Shown: positions 17,239 through 27,859, numbered from the stretch's first letter. The stretch: DNA of 64,000 nt from Pseudomonadota bacterium (GCA_023442945.1 JAEZWW010000112.1:79195-143194); one strand, 5' to 3'. The notes: generated by a model not told the origin, from the sequence alone. Made by a program: numbers and translations.

Positions 17239-18312
17239 ATGGCAGATGGAATCACCCCCATCAGCGTGACTGGCGCCACATACAGCCCTGCCGAACTCGT
17301 ATCGATGGCTTGGGATAGGGGCCTGGCCCGCAGCAGTGAGATCTCGAAGGAGACGAAAGACTATTTCGACGAAGCCCTGGGGCTGGCCGGCACGGCACCA
17401 TACATGGGCCCGGCCCAGTTCACCTTCGATGCGTCGGTGCTGGAGCCCTTAGTTGATATCCCGAATCAGGCCGAAGCAGCCTCTGTGGAGCAGTTTGAAG
17501 GTTGGTGGGACCGAATCATCGATAAGTTGGCCGATCTGTACGCCAAGTACATCGATACCTATTTCCCGAACGACTGCGCCTACCTCAAGCACACTCAGGA
17601 ATGGATCTGTAAGGCCATCACCCAAGGTGGTAGCGGGGCACGGCCAGAGATGGAACGCCAGATCTGGCAGCGCGATCGTGACCGTGTGATGCAGGAGTAT
17701 GCAGCGCAGGAGCGGGATGTCATCAGCGCCTTTGCTGCGCGGGGCTTCCCAATGCCTGCGGGTATGGTCATGGCTACCATTCAGAAGGCGCGCAGTGAGG
17801 CAGCTGCCAAGGTCGCATCATCCTCGCGAGATCAGGCCATCCAGCAAACCCAGCTGGAAGTCGAGACTGTGCGTTTTGCCGTTGAGAAAGCCATCGCCCT
17901 ATATGGCACGGCTGTGGATGCGGCAAGGAACTACATGATGGCCTTCGCCGGCACGTCAGGTAATGTGACCCAGCTGGTGCCCAGCATCACGGACAGTCAG
18001 TCGCGTTTGATCTCCGCTGCATCGGATTTCTACCGTAGCCGCGTCACTGCACGTGAGCTGCAGATGCGGGCATCGCTACCAAACGCTGAATGGCAACAGC
18101 AAGCCAACGCACAGAACTTGCAGGCGCAGATGTCTGCAGCCAATGCCAAGGTACAGGCGGCTGTGGAAGCAGCCCGTGCGCTGGCGCAGCAGGCATCCGC
18201 ACTCCTGAACGCAATGCACGTCAGCTCCAGCACCTCTGTAAGCGGCGGTCACAGCGTCAGCTACAACTACAGCGGCGAGGTTACTGACGACGTTCCGCCA
18301 CACACGGTTTGA
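17239..18312 (+). CDS. Phage virion-type protein, mostly helical
   Basis: A 357-residue protein preceded by a strong GAGGAGGAT site and only two bases after the previous stop. It is rich in Ala and Gln and largely helical: an N-terminal GWWDRIIDKLADLYAKYIDTYF segment, a basic/acidic region around EMERQIWQRDRDRV, and a long coiled-coil-like C-terminal half (residues near 250-330, NAQNLQAQMSAANAKVQAAV). The tail is rich in Ser and Tyr. No transmembrane segment is obvious. No domain is recognised. Clustered with the neighbouring genes it looks like a podovirus internal or ejection protein, but this is inference from gene order and composition. Confidence 0.6.
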   Translation: MADGITPISVTGATYSPAELVSMAWDRGLARSSEISKETKDYFDEALGLAGTAPYMGPAQFTFDASVLEPLVDIPNQAEAASVEQFEGWWDRIIDKLADLYAKYIDTYFPNDCAYLKHTQEWICKAITQGGSGARPEMERQIWQRDRDRVMQEYAAQERDVISAFAARGFPMPAGMVMATIQKARSEAAAKVASSSRDQAIQQTQLEVETVRFAVEKAIALYGTAVDAARNYMMAFAGTSGNVTQLVPSITDSQSRLISAASDFYRSRVTARELQMRASLPNAEWQQQANAQNLQAQMSAANAKVQAAVEAARALAQQASALLNAMHVSSSTSVSGGHSVSYNYSGEVTDDVPPHTV

Positions 18313-18366
18313 TCGTCTCGCGGTGGCCGTGTAGCATTGCTGCGATATGTCTAGGAGGATGAAGGT

Positions 18367-18681
18367 ATGACCGGACGACGTTTGGATGACGAGTACACCG
18401 ACGTCATTGACGTCACCCCAAAGAAGACTGCGCAGACCCCTGCAGCGCGGAAAAAAGGGAAGTTCAGCTTCTTCCGTAGGCTGGTGCTGGCCCTTTTTGG
18501 AGGGGCGTTAGCCTGGGTACTTGGTTCTGCGTGGCGTGCCTTCAGGTACCCCGTCGCGGAGGACTCCACATATCTGTGGGAGTTCGGCTATCAGATGGGT
18601 TCTACCCATCCAATAGCCCTCGCCGCAGCCTTCCTTATCGCCTGGATCACTGTCCCTTTGGCTTTCTCCCCCGACAAGTAA
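18367..18681 (+). CDS. Small membrane protein of the phage block
   Basis: A 104-residue protein with a good ribosome-binding site (AGGAGG seven bases upstream). A polar N-terminus of about 35 residues ends in a basic patch (ARKKGKFSFFRR). It is followed by two hydrophobic segments, LVLALFGGALAWVLGSAW and ALAAAFLIAWITVPLAF, so it should be an inner-membrane protein with two spans. It is not holin-like in context, because no lysozyme or spanin is nearby. Function unknown. Confidence 0.6.
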   Translation: MTGRRLDDEYTDVIDVTPKKTAQTPAARKKGKFSFFRRLVLALFGGALAWVLGSAWRAFRYPVAEDSTYLWEFGYQMGSTHPIALAAAFLIAWITVPLAFSPDK

Positions 18682-18740
18682 AATAGCGGCATCCGACTGG
18701 AGCCGACGGGCTGTGAAGGTCTCCTTATAAGGAGATCATC

Positions 18741-20576
18741 ATGGCCACGATCAATGTTGGCGGCCGCCCTGTAGAGCTGCCCGACGACCTGGACCCTACA
18801 AAGCCAGCCCCACAAGGCGCACAGCAGCTGCGCACCCCCGGCGCTACACCAGGGGCCCCTACGCCCAGCGCCGCCCCCAAACCCGAGCTGCGCAATCCTA
18901 ACTTCCAAACTGCGACTTCCCCTGAAGCTGCGGAGTGGATGCGCTCAGAGGCTGCGCGTGACGCTACGCGTGCACAAACGGCAGCGAACAAAACCCCCAT
19001 CGGTACCCAGCTGCGTCAGGGCGCTGCCAAATATATGGCGGACTACCGGGCGCAGCAGGCATCCAAGCCGCTTGGACCCATCGCACGCAAGTTGCCTTGG
19101 GCGGGTGCTGCCTTAGGCGGTCTTGCTGCTGTGAAGGATGCGACCAACGGCGACTACAGCGGCGCAGCTGTCAACGCTACCGACGCCGCAGCCAGCGCAG
19201 CACTGCTTTCCCCCGCAGCCCCAGCGGCGGGTTTGTACCTCGCAGGCCGCGCTGGGTGGGATGTTGGCAGCGCCATCAACGAACACCTCATCGAGCCCAA
19301 CCGCGGCTTGAGTGATGCCATCGGCGGCACGATCAACCAGGTACTCCGCCGTTTCGGCGGTGGTGTGGATGACTCTGCCTACCTCCAGCAGCGTGCCGAG
19401 GAGCGCCTGGCCGCTGAGAATGGGGGTACACCCAAGGCCACCACCCCCCAAGCCACATCGGTGCCTGCCACGCCGGCGTCAGCACCCGCAGTCGCGCCGT
19501 CGAGCGCCGCGCCAGCCCTGGCAGCGACCGTGCAGGAGCCACTACCTGATGGGGTGTCCCAGATCGCACCCGGCGTCTACCGCCAGGGCAACAGCTACAG
19601 CGACTCCGTAAGTGGCCTGCGCGAGCTGGGAAGTGCCGCACCCATCTCCGTGCAGAACGCCCAGGCGGCGGAGAACCTGGCTGCTATGCAGGGCCTGCGA
19701 GGGCGGAGCCAGCTACGCGCTGCTGCAGCCCCTACGGTGCAACCCTCCGAGTTCCGCACGCCGATGGCCGTGCACAGCGGCAACAACTTCAACGTGCGCC
19801 AACGCCTGCGTAGCCTGGAGATGGCGGCCAACGGCTCATTCCGTACCGGCCGCGAGCGCCGGCAAGCCCAGGCTGCATACCAGCAAGCCCTGCTTTCCGA
19901 CCTGGCGGCCATGATGGGCCAGCCCGAGCTGGCCCTGAAATCCAACAACACCAACGCAACGCTGCGCAATGCCCAAACCCAGGCCAACGCGGCGATGTAT
20001 GGGGATGACGCACGTCTGGCGGGCACCATCTACAGCGCCGATGCGCAGGAGCGGGGCATGCGTGCGAATGCCCGGGCATCTCTGGCCAAGGCGCAGGCTG
20101 ACACGGCCGCACGGCAAAACGATCGAGACATCAAGAACGCAGACCGTACTCGCGCATGGGCAGCGGTCTACGACAACGACGGAAACCTGGACGAGGCGGC
20201 CACGAATCGTGCGGTCTCGGCCATCGACCACGTCATCCCGGGTTACTCGACCATGGATGAGCAGGCCCGTAAGCAGCACGCCCCGCTGGCGGAAGCACTG
20301 CTCGGCGTCTACCGACGCACACACCAGGGGCGGGAGCTGGGCCTCAGCCAAGCCATTTTTGGCAACTCCAACCCCCGACTCAACGCCATGCCAGATCTGA
20401 AGGGTGGGCAGCTCAAGCGCAGCGGCCTGACCGGAGCCCTGCCTGGCGGTGCAGGCATCGACGGCTACTACATCGAGATGCCAGACGGCCGCCAGATCGC
20501 CCTTGGTACTGGCCTGACCTCCAATGAGCTCAAGCTCATCCGCAACCACCTCGCCACCGGTGCGTGGTCCTTCTAA
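18741..20576 (+). CDS. Phage internal virion/ejection-type protein
   Basis: A 611-residue protein with a strong AAGGAG site. The N-terminal 100 residues are Pro/Ala-rich and polar. Residues near 110-200 contain an Ala/Gly-rich hydrophobic stretch (LPWAGAALGGLAAVKD, AALLSPAAPAAGLYLAGRAGW). A low-complexity Ala/Pro/Thr linker follows near 235-270. The second half is helical and charged (RRQAQAAYQQALLSDLAAMM, KAQADTAARQNDRDIKNADR) and ends in a compact domain with YYIEMPDGRQIALG. This layout, an amphipathic helical body next to a very large partner gene, is typical of proteins that podoviruses eject into the cell with their DNA. No specific family is asserted. Confidence 0.6.
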   Translation: MATINVGGRPVELPDDLDPTKPAPQGAQQLRTPGATPGAPTPSAAPKPELRNPNFQTATSPEAAEWMRSEAARDATRAQTAANKTPIGTQLRQGAAKYMADYRAQQASKPLGPIARKLPWAGAALGGLAAVKDATNGDYSGAAVNATDAAASAALLSPAAPAAGLYLAGRAGWDVGSAINEHLIEPNRGLSDAIGGTINQVLRRFGGGVDDSAYLQQRAEERLAAENGGTPKATTPQATSVPATPASAPAVAPSSAAPALAATVQEPLPDGVSQIAPGVYRQGNSYSDSVSGLRELGSAAPISVQNAQAAENLAAMQGLRGRSQLRAAAAPTVQPSEFRTPMAVHSGNNFNVRQRLRSLEMAANGSFRTGRERRQAQAAYQQALLSDLAAMMGQPELALKSNNTNATLRNAQTQANAAMYGDDARLAGTIYSADAQERGMRANARASLAKAQADTAARQNDRDIKNADRTRAWAAVYDNDGNLDEAATNRAVSAIDHVIPGYSTMDEQARKQHAPLAEALLGVYRRTHQGRELGLSQAIFGNSNPRLNAMPDLKGGQLKRSGLTGALPGGAGIDGYYIEMPDGRQIALGTGLTSNELKLIRNHLATGAWSF

Positions 20577-20585
20577 GAGGCCGAG

Positions 20586-23500
20586 ATGACGACACTGCGT
20601 AACCCATTCAGCATTGCCACCGACGACAACCAAGCCCGACTCGTGGCTGAGCAGGCGCGTGCCGACGATATGTGGGCGCCCACCCGCGGATACGTTGCCG
20701 GACGCATCGGCACCGACATCAACGCGGCCCTGGCCGACGAGGCCAGCCTCCGCGCTGCAGGCGATCTGCAGGGCGCAGACGTGGCTGCCCGTCGCGCACA
20801 AGAGCTTCAGCAGCGGCAAGCGCTCTACGCCCCGCGAGTGGGCCGCGTTGAGGATATCGGCGGCGTCGGCGACTTCATGAACTGGGCAGGCACCCAGGTT
20901 GGTCAGGGCGTGGCTTCGATGCAGGACCCTGTGGCCATCGCCGCCCTCGGCCAGGGCGTAGGGACTGCGCTGCGTGCCATCCCCGCCCTGCGCGGGGTCA
21001 GCCGCCTGGCCCCTGTAGCCGGAGCCGCTGGTGCTTTCGCCTACAACCAGCGTCAGGGCACGGGTGAGATGTATGGCCGCCTCAAGGACGATCCAGAAGC
21101 CCTCGCAGGGATGTCTGCGCAGGACGCCAACCGCATGGCTAACACCTATGGTCTCGCCGCCGGCGCCCTGGATACGCTCGTGCCAGTCGCTGCCGGTCGC
21201 GCCCTGGGCGGCCGGGCACTGCTGCGCGACACCCAGGCAGGCAGGGCTCTGCTAGGTAACGCTGGTATGGGCACTCGCACTGTGGCCGGTATGGTGGGCG
21301 AAGGCACGACCGAGATGGGGCAACAGATGCTCCAGCAGGGTGCGCACAGTCTGGCCAACCCGTTGCGCGATACCTCCGGCGACTTCTCTGAGAACCTCAA
21401 CGCCTTCGCTGGCGGTGCCGTGGGCGGCGCCCCATTCGCTGCTGCAGGTGCTGCTGCTGATAGCGTCTATGGGCGTGTGGGCGACGGTGCGCAACGCGTA
21501 ACCGAACGCGCCGGTGAGGCGGTCGATCTGCTCAAGGAGCGCGGTGGCCGAGCTGCAGACCAGGTCCGCTCACGCATCGGCGACACCATCGATCTGGCCA
21601 AAGAACGCACCCCCGATCTGATGGAGCGCTCTGGCTTGAAGGCTGTATTCGACCTCGGTACGGAGAAAGGCAAGCCTGTCTGGGATAAGGCCAAGGAGAC
21701 CCTGACCAAAGCCAACCAATACATCCGCGACAGCCAGGGCCGAGTGAACTTCCCTGAGGCACTGGAGCGTGCGCGTCAAGACGTCGAACGATATCGACTA
21801 TCTTCCGAGGAATTCAGCATGCTGACGGAGACCCCACCCGAGGGGGTCGTCGGCGATGAACTGACTCAGTGGTTCATGGACCATGACGCACGCACCATCG
21901 ACCCCGTCACTGACCGCATGGCAGAGCTGGAGAGCTCTGGTGTGCCGGAGGCATCCCGAATCCTCGACGGCCTGACAGCCGACGATCCTTTGGAGCGTTC
22001 AAACGCCCTGCAGGAGGCCACGGAGTTTCTGCTATCTCGCAACGAGGCTGCCCAGGCACACCAAAAGGCCGTGGCCATGCGTGCCGTCTTTGGCACGGCC
22101 ATTCAGAGGGGCGTGGCAGGGGCCGCCAAGGCCGCGAAGACTGCAGCAGCTGGTGCTGCGAAGGGGGCCGCATTCGTCACCGAGAACGCCATCGAGGGTG
22201 TGCGCCAGGCCAGCAAGAAGAATCTGCAGGGTACGGCGGGTGACGGACTCACCCATGACGCCTGGGAGCGCTGGACCATCAAGAATGAAGGTGGTCACGC
22301 TGTGGCCAGTGCAGTCAAGAGCAACGACCCTGAATACGGCCGCAGCAAGCAGCGTGCAATCACGCACGGTGAGATGCTGGCCGCTGAGGTGGGTCGTGAC
22401 CTGGGCGACGCCGATGACACACTGGGGCTGCAGGACTTTGCACGGTCGCTGGCCTTTGAGGTCAACCGCATCGCCAATGCACTGGCTTTTGACGATATGC
22501 AACCTTCCCCTCGCGTGCTGGACGCCATCGCACGCGACTTCCGAGGGCTCTTCCGTGAGCGCACTGCGGAGGTCATCGCCCGTCTGACCCAGACGGCCAG
22601 CCCTCGCGGTCGGGAGGTTTACCGCCAGCTGCAAGACCGTGCTGAGGGGTGGGTGAAGGGCCGCTCGGCCCGTGTACGTGAGAACCAGGCACTCGTCGAT
22701 AAGCTGCTGCTGCTCCTGCCAGCGCAACAACAGCGAGAGCTGCGTAGCGACCCCAAGGCGGCTGAGGACATGCTGGACATGTTCAGCGAGATTGCTCGTG
22801 GGCGTGTGTCGCCTGAGCGCCGCCGCGAGGTTGAGCGTGCACTCGGCGCGGAGACATTCCGCGACATGCTGGCTGCCTACAACGAACACGCCATCGACAA
22901 TGCACCCCGCGCTGACATCCAGGCAGAGCTGGGGCAGACGGTGGATGACAGTGGTGCTGTGGAGGCTGGTGAGCTGGTGGTGGGTGACGATGGTGACGCC
23001 TCCATTGGGGGTGTGGACCCAGAACTTGGCTCTGACTTTGCCAAGCGCCAAGGTGAACGCTCCGTGGCCAGCCGTGCAGGCCCTCCCACATACAACTTCG
23101 CACGCAGTGCGCTGCAGTCTGGTCGTACCCCTACAGCGCGGGATGCTGACCCTTTTGCCCCCAACGAAAAAGGCAAACGCCCTGAGCTCTTCCGCTATGA
23201 CCTCAAGCAGGACACCGCAATCGGGCGCCGCGCACTCATGAAGAAGATGCGCGACCTGATGGCCCTGCATGAGGGCGTTTCGGGAGCTATGGCCGTCCGT
23301 GCCCGTTCCCTGGCCGAGGTGTTCAAGGAGCTGAACTACTCAGAGCAGCAGCAGCTCGCCCTGTACCGGGACTACCTGCGTCAGGAGCGCCTGACTGACG
23401 ATGCCGACCGTAAGGCAGAGTTTGTCCAGGCCATGCTGGACGGCCGCTACACCAACGCGGTGGGGCAGGCCAAGATCCGTAAAGCCCTGAAGGAGTTCGC

Positions 23501-26500
23501 CGGGCAGCGCTTCGTGGTGGCGACCGAACAGGGCACTGAGCGCGTGCCGACAGAGATGTCATCTGCGGCGCTGCTGGGTATGGGTAAAGGCGGCGACAAG
23601 GCCGTGTCTGCCATCCGCAAGGAGGCCATGGCCGCTGGTAAGCGCGGTACACCTGCCTATGAGGCTGCCTTCAACAAGGCGATGAGCGAAGCCAATATGC
23701 TCATCTTCCAGGGTACCGACGAGAAGAACCTCATGGGCCGTACGAGCGCCCAGAAAGACATCTACATCCCTGCCGACCGGCTGGTCAAGTGGGTGCGTGC
23801 ACGTATGGGGGACGTAGAGCGTGACGGGAAGGCCCATGAGCTATACCTGCAGGACCTGCTTGACGGCATTACATCCGTCGTAACCAGCGGGTACACCGAC
23901 GGTAAGCTGCCTGCGATGGTGGATGCCAGTGGCACCATGCACTCCTTCTCTGACCGCCTGCCACCAAACCTGCGCCTGGGGTTGCGTAAGGTCTCGAGCA
24001 TCCAGGCAGACCCAGAAACCGTGGCGAAGCTAGATGCCGAGCGTGCAGCCAGGGTGGTGGCAATCCCTGTCACACAACCCGACGTGACTGCTGGTGGGGA
24101 TGTCATCCTCGGCGGCGACGCTCGCAGGGATCGCGTGCACCAAGAGCGTGTCGCCAATGAGCAGGACCGCGACTTCTATACCCCCTCGGATGAAGGCGAA
24201 GACGGCAAGACACCACGCACCAAGACGGTCTACACCCGCCGACGTACAGAAGATGGCAGGCCAGTGATCTCTAAGGAGGTCCGCACCCTCACTGGCTACA
24301 CCACCGACCCGCTGACGGGCAGGGCCGTGCCGGCCGAGGATCTGCGCACACCGCTGGATGCCACCAGGGATGAGCGCTTCGGCAACTTCAAGACTGAGCG
24401 TGAAGACCTCGCTGACCGCACCCCACGCAAGGCGACGGATCTGAGCACCCTCAGGAAGGGAGAGCTGGAACGGGCTGCTGCCGAGACCGCCAAGACCCGC
24501 GCACTGCGCAAGGCCGAAAAAGAGCGCGAACATGCTGTCGCGCAGCGTGTACGCGAAAAGAAGGAGCGCCAGGCTAAGGCCACCGAAGCCCCCAAGGCTG
24601 AAGCACCCAAGGACACACCGAAGTTCACCCCCAAACAGGTGGCCATGGCCATCTATAAGGAGGACTACAGCGCCATCAAGACCGACGAGGATGCCGACCA
24701 GTTCCTGGCCATGGCACCGAAGGTGTACGCCCAGCTGCAAGCACTCAGCCGCAAGGCGGAGCAGGAAGGCCGCGACCTGTCGAACGAACTGGACACGGTG
24801 CGGCTGTTCCTGCGCGACGCACTGAAGCCTGGCAGTACGTTTGACTGGGCTTCGCTGTACCCCTCCTGGGAGCTGGGCTCCAACGAGGACTTCGACGCAC
24901 GCGTGGCAAAGGCTCTCGGTTGGAATGCCGCCCCGGGGGTGGCGGCCCAGGACCCAAAATCCCAACCCAAGCCCGCTGGGGAGGCACAGCGTAACGCTCA
25001 GGCCACCACGGGCAGCCCCGCCAGCGACGCGGCGGTGGCCAAGGCCAAGGCGTACCTGGACCGCGTGCTGGGCGATCAGATCAAGTCCGAGTTCAAGGAG
25101 ATCACCGGCTTCTCGGGTGAGTGGATCGACCAGGGCAACCTGCTGCGCGTGAGCACGCTGACCAACGCCGGCATCATGGATGTGACGCGCCACGAGGCGC
25201 TGCATGCCTTCTTCAGCAGGTTCATCAAGAACAACCCCAAGGCGGCCAAGGTGTTCGCCTCGCTGACGGACGACCCCCGCGTGATCCGCCGCTTGGAGAT
25301 TCTGCTCAAGGACGAGCCCGAGGCACTCAAGCAGCTGGCTGACGGTGAGGAGCGCCTAGCCTACATCTACCAGTTCGCCATGGCGGGGCGCCTGCGCCTG
25401 CCTGCCAGCCAGGGCAAGACCATGATGGGCAAGTTCCGCAAGTTCTTGCGCCGCGTGTTCCAGATGGTGTCCGACCAAGAACGCGCTGCTGACCTGCTGT
25501 ATGCCTTCGAGGCCGGCAAGATGCGTGACCCGTCCGCCGCCGGGCGTGCTATCGCCGCCACCATCAACCAGGGTACTTGGCTGAGCCGTGGCTCCAGGGC
25601 CATGGGAACCATCACGCAGAAGGCTGCCGCCCTGATCCAACCCGCATCCACCATCCTGGCCGTCAGCCCCAGCCAGACGGCCCGACGGATCGGCGAGCTG
25701 TTCTATACCAACCCCGGCGAGGAGAAAGACGGTCAGCGCGAGCCAGGCTACCTGAACGCACGCAACCAGCAGATGCGCCGTTATGAGAACCTGTACCGGG
25801 GCATCCTTGAGGGGCTCGATGCACGGCAGCTGGAGGAGCTGATCACTGCGATGCAGCGTGAGACGCCCATTGAATCCCTGACCGACCCTGATGTGGCGGC
25901 GGCCAAGGAGAAGCTGCATGCCTTCTTTGGGCGCATGTACCGCTACATGCGCGACGAAAAAGGGCTGCGTGTGCGCAAGATCCGCGAGAACTACTTCCCC
26001 CGCGTGTATGACAAAGATGCCCTGATGAACAAACCTGCCAAGTTCACAGGCATGCTGCTGGAAAAGTACGCATCTGAGCTGCAGGAGATGGCCGCCCGTT
26101 GGAATGAGGCTCAGGACCGCCGCTACGCCGAGATGGATGCCAAGGAGGCCGCAGCTGCACCGCCCAAGGTCGTCTACACACCCAAGGTCGTGGCCGATGA
26201 GCTGCTGCGCCGCATCATCGGTGCGGATGGTGTGGATGATGAGGTGCTGTCTACCCCCCTGCGCGAGGATGGTGTGCTGCGCCCATGGATGTCCGCTGGT
26301 GAGGAGCGCAAACTCAACTTCATCAAGCCTGAGGATATTGAGCCCTTCCTCGAGAAAGACCTGTTCCGCACGTTGGGGCGTTATGTCCGCCAGGCTGTGC
26401 GCACTGCGGAGTACTCCGCACGCTTTGGCCGTACCGGCGCCCGGCTGCACACCATGCTGATGGATGTGTCCAAGGAGCTGGAGGCCACCTCGCACGACAT

Positions 26501-27695
26501 GCTCAAGCACGGCGACCTCAAGGATGAGAAGGCCCGTAAGAAGTGGGTGAAGCAGGAGTACCGCAACGTGGCCAACGCAGTTGGTGCCATGGAGGGCTCA
26601 CTGGGTAACGACGTGTCTAACACTGTGCGGCAGCTCAACAGCTGGGGTGTGGTGTACCAGAACGTGCGCCTGCTGCCCCTGGCCCTGTTCAGCTCCTTCG
26701 TTGACCCGCTGGGCATCATTGCCCGTGGTGGGGAGATGCGCGAGGCCTATGAGGCGTTCGTGCGTGGCATCAAGTCTGTCGGTCAGCAGTGGGCTGACAT
26801 GATCCGCGACGAACCTGCACAACGCAAGAAGGACCGCTGGGAGCACCTCGCAGAGATTGCTGGCGTGGTCGACGGCACGATCTTCACCAACATGCTGCAC
26901 GATGAGTATGGCTCCGTGTATCACACTGGGGGCGCACGCAAGATCAACGAGGCGATGTTCAAGGCCAACGGTATGGAGGCGTGGAACCGTGCGATGCGCG
27001 TCAGCGCTACCCGAGCTGCCGTGGGCTTCATTGAGCGCCACAGCCAGGGTGTGGACAAGCACAGCGCACGGTGGATGCGTGAGCTGGGTCTGACCAAGGA
27101 TGACCTGTACTTCGATGACGACGGCAACCTGATCACAGACAAGCGCACGCTGATGAACAGCTACCCAGACATGGACATGGAGGTCGCCGAGCAGGTCATC
27201 TCGAAGACGCACAGCGCCATCCTGCGGTGGGTCGAGGGTGCGATCCTGAGTCCCAACGCAGCGCAGCGACCTGCCTGGGCGTCGGACCCTCACTACGGGG
27301 TGTTCTGGCACCTGAAGCAGTTCGCGTACAGCTTCCACGAGACCATCATGAAGCGTGCAGTCAATGAGGTCCAGCACGGCAATGCGCTCCCTCTGGGCGT
27401 GTTTGCTTGGTACATCCCAGTCATGATTGCTTCGGACGTGGTGAAGGGGTTGGCCACTGGCGCAGGTGACTTGCCGAACTACATGAAGGGTTATGACCTC
27501 GGTGATTGGGTCCAGCATGGCGTTGACCGTTCAGGGGTGCTCGGTAAATACCACCTGCTGATTGACGGCATTAACGACCCTGCTGGGGTTCCTGGCCCAT
27601 TGTTCGATCAGGTGGTCGATATCGTCACAGAGCCTACTACCAAGACGCTCATTGATGCACTGCCTGCACACGCTCTGTACGAGCGGATGTTCTGA
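20586..27695 (+). CDS. Giant phage protein (2369 aa) with a zincin-type HEALH motif; polyvalent/ejection-type
   Basis: An uninterrupted 7.1-kb gene, the largest in the window. Its N-terminal third has Ala/Gly-rich hydrophobic helices (around residues 100-300) compatible with membrane insertion. A long charged helical region follows, with an AE/KR-rich coiled coil near residues 1305-1350 (KAEKEREHAVAQRVREKKER). A metallopeptidase-like site sits at residues 1536-1540 (DVTRHEALHAFF, HExxH). The C-terminal part contains NYFPRVYD near residue 1801 and two hydrophobic segments near 2035 and 2271. Such multi-domain proteins are known in podoviruses and conjugative elements, where they are thought to enter the host with the DNA. 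The absence of any frameshift in so long a gene argues against long decay. The peptidase call rests on a short motif and is tentative. Confidence 0.65.
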   Translation: MTTLRNPFSIATDDNQARLVAEQARADDMWAPTRGYVAGRIGTDINAALADEASLRAAGDLQGADVAARRAQELQQRQALYAPRVGRVEDIGGVGDFMNWAGTQVGQGVASMQDPVAIAALGQGVGTALRAIPALRGVSRLAPVAGAAGAFAYNQRQGTGEMYGRLKDDPEALAGMSAQDANRMANTYGLAAGALDTLVPVAAGRALGGRALLRDTQAGRALLGNAGMGTRTVAGMVGEGTTEMGQQMLQQGAHSLANPLRDTSGDFSENLNAFAGGAVGGAPFAAAGAAADSVYGRVGDGAQRVTERAGEAVDLLKERGGRAADQVRSRIGDTIDLAKERTPDLMERSGLKAVFDLGTEKGKPVWDKAKETLTKANQYIRDSQGRVNFPEALERARQDVERYRLSSEEFSMLTETPPEGVVGDELTQWFMDHDARTIDPVTDRMAELESSGVPEASRILDGLTADDPLERSNALQEATEFLLSRNEAAQAHQKAVAMRAVFGTAIQRGVAGAAKAAKTAAAGAAKGAAFVTENAIEGVRQASKKNLQGTAGDGLTHDAWERWTIKNEGGHAVASAVKSNDPEYGRSKQRAITHGEMLAAEVGRDLGDADDTLGLQDFARSLAFEVNRIANALAFDDMQPSPRVLDAIARDFRGLFRERTAEVIARLTQTASPRGREVYRQLQDRAEGWVKGRSARVRENQALVDKLLLLLPAQQQRELRSDPKAAEDMLDMFSEIARGRVSPERRREVERALGAETFRDMLAAYNEHAIDNAPRADIQAELGQTVDDSGAVEAGELVVGDDGDASIGGVDPELGSDFAKRQGERSVASRAGPPTYNFARSALQSGRTPTARDADPFAPNEKGKRPELFRYDLKQDTAIGRRALMKKMRDLMALHEGVSGAMAVRARSLAEVFKELNYSEQQQLALYRDYLRQERLTDDADRKAEFVQAMLDGRYTNAVGQAKIRKALKEFAGQRFVVATEQGTERVPTEMSSAALLGMGKGGDKAVSAIRKEAMAAGKRGTPAYEAAFNKAMSEANMLIFQGTDEKNLMGRTSAQKDIYIPADRLVKWVRARMGDVERDGKAHELYLQDLLDGITSVVTSGYTDGKLPAMVDASGTMHSFSDRLPPNLRLGLRKVSSIQADPETVAKLDAERAARVVAIPVTQPDVTAGGDVILGGDARRDRVHQERVANEQDRDFYTPSDEGEDGKTPRTKTVYTRRRTEDGRPVISKEVRTLTGYTTDPLTGRAVPAEDLRTPLDATRDERFGNFKTEREDLADRTPRKATDLSTLRKGELERAAAETAKTRALRKAEKEREHAVAQRVREKKERQAKATEAPKAEAPKDTPKFTPKQVAMAIYKEDYSAIKTDEDADQFLAMAPKVYAQLQALSRKAEQEGRDLSNELDTVRLFLRDALKPGSTFDWASLYPSWELGSNEDFDARVAKALGWNAAPGVAAQDPKSQPKPAGEAQRNAQATTGSPASDAAVAKAKAYLDRVLGDQIKSEFKEITGFSGEWIDQGNLLRVSTLTNAGIMDVTRHEALHAFFSRFIKNNPKAAKVFASLTDDPRVIRRLEILLKDEPEALKQLADGEERLAYIYQFAMAGRLRLPASQGKTMMGKFRKFLRRVFQMVSDQERAADLLYAFEAGKMRDPSAAGRAIAATINQGTWLSRGSRAMGTITQKAAALIQPASTILAVSPSQTARRIGELFYTNPGEEKDGQREPGYLNARNQQMRRYENLYRGILEGLDARQLEELITAMQRETPIESLTDPDVAAAKEKLHAFFGRMYRYMRDEKGLRVRKIRENYFPRVYDKDALMNKPAKFTGMLLEKYASELQEMAARWNEAQDRRYAEMDAKEAAAAPPKVVYTPKVVADELLRRIIGADGVDDEVLSTPLREDGVLRPWMSAGEERKLNFIKPEDIEPFLEKDLFRTLGRYVRQAVRTAEYSARFGRTGARLHTMLMDVSKELEATSHDMLKHGDLKDEKARKKWVKQEYRNVANAVGAMEGSLGNDVSNTVRQLNSWGVVYQNVRLLPLALFSSFVDPLGIIARGGEMREAYEAFVRGIKSVGQQWADMIRDEPAQRKKDRWEHLAEIAGVVDGTIFTNMLHDEYGSVYHTGGARKINEAMFKANGMEAWNRAMRVSATRAAVGFIERHSQGVDKHSARWMRELGLTKDDLYFDDDGNLITDKRTLMNSYPDMDMEVAEQVISKTHSAILRWVEGAILSPNAAQRPAWASDPHYGVFWHLKQFAYSFHETIMKRAVNEVQHGNALPLGVFAWYIPVMIASDVVKGLATGAGDLPNYMKGYDLGDWVQHGVDRSGVLGKYHLLIDGINDPAGVPGPLFDQVVDIVTEPTTKTLIDALPAHALYERMF

Positions 27696-27705
27696 GGGGA
27701 AGATA

Positions 27706-27831
27706 ATGCTGCACCCACTCTTTCTTATTGGTAGTCAGGTGGCAATGCAGATGCTGCTGGAGCCATGGATGCAAATATGGTGCGTGCCCATGGCCACGAA
27801 AGCGGACGGGAAAACAACGCGTACAGGGTAG
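27706..27831 (+). CDS. Very small hydrophobic protein after the giant gene
   Basis: A 41-codon frame with a good site (GAGGGGA) ten bases downstream of the previous stop. It starts MLHPLFLIGSQVAMQMLLEP and ends in a polar, basic tail. It could be translated as the last member of the phage operon. There is no similarity I can name; coding status is uncertain because of its size. Confidence 0.4.
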   Translation: MLHPLFLIGSQVAMQMLLEPWMQIWCVPMATKADGKTTRTG

Positions 27832-27859
27832 GCCCTGGCGGCTGCCATTACAAACACAC

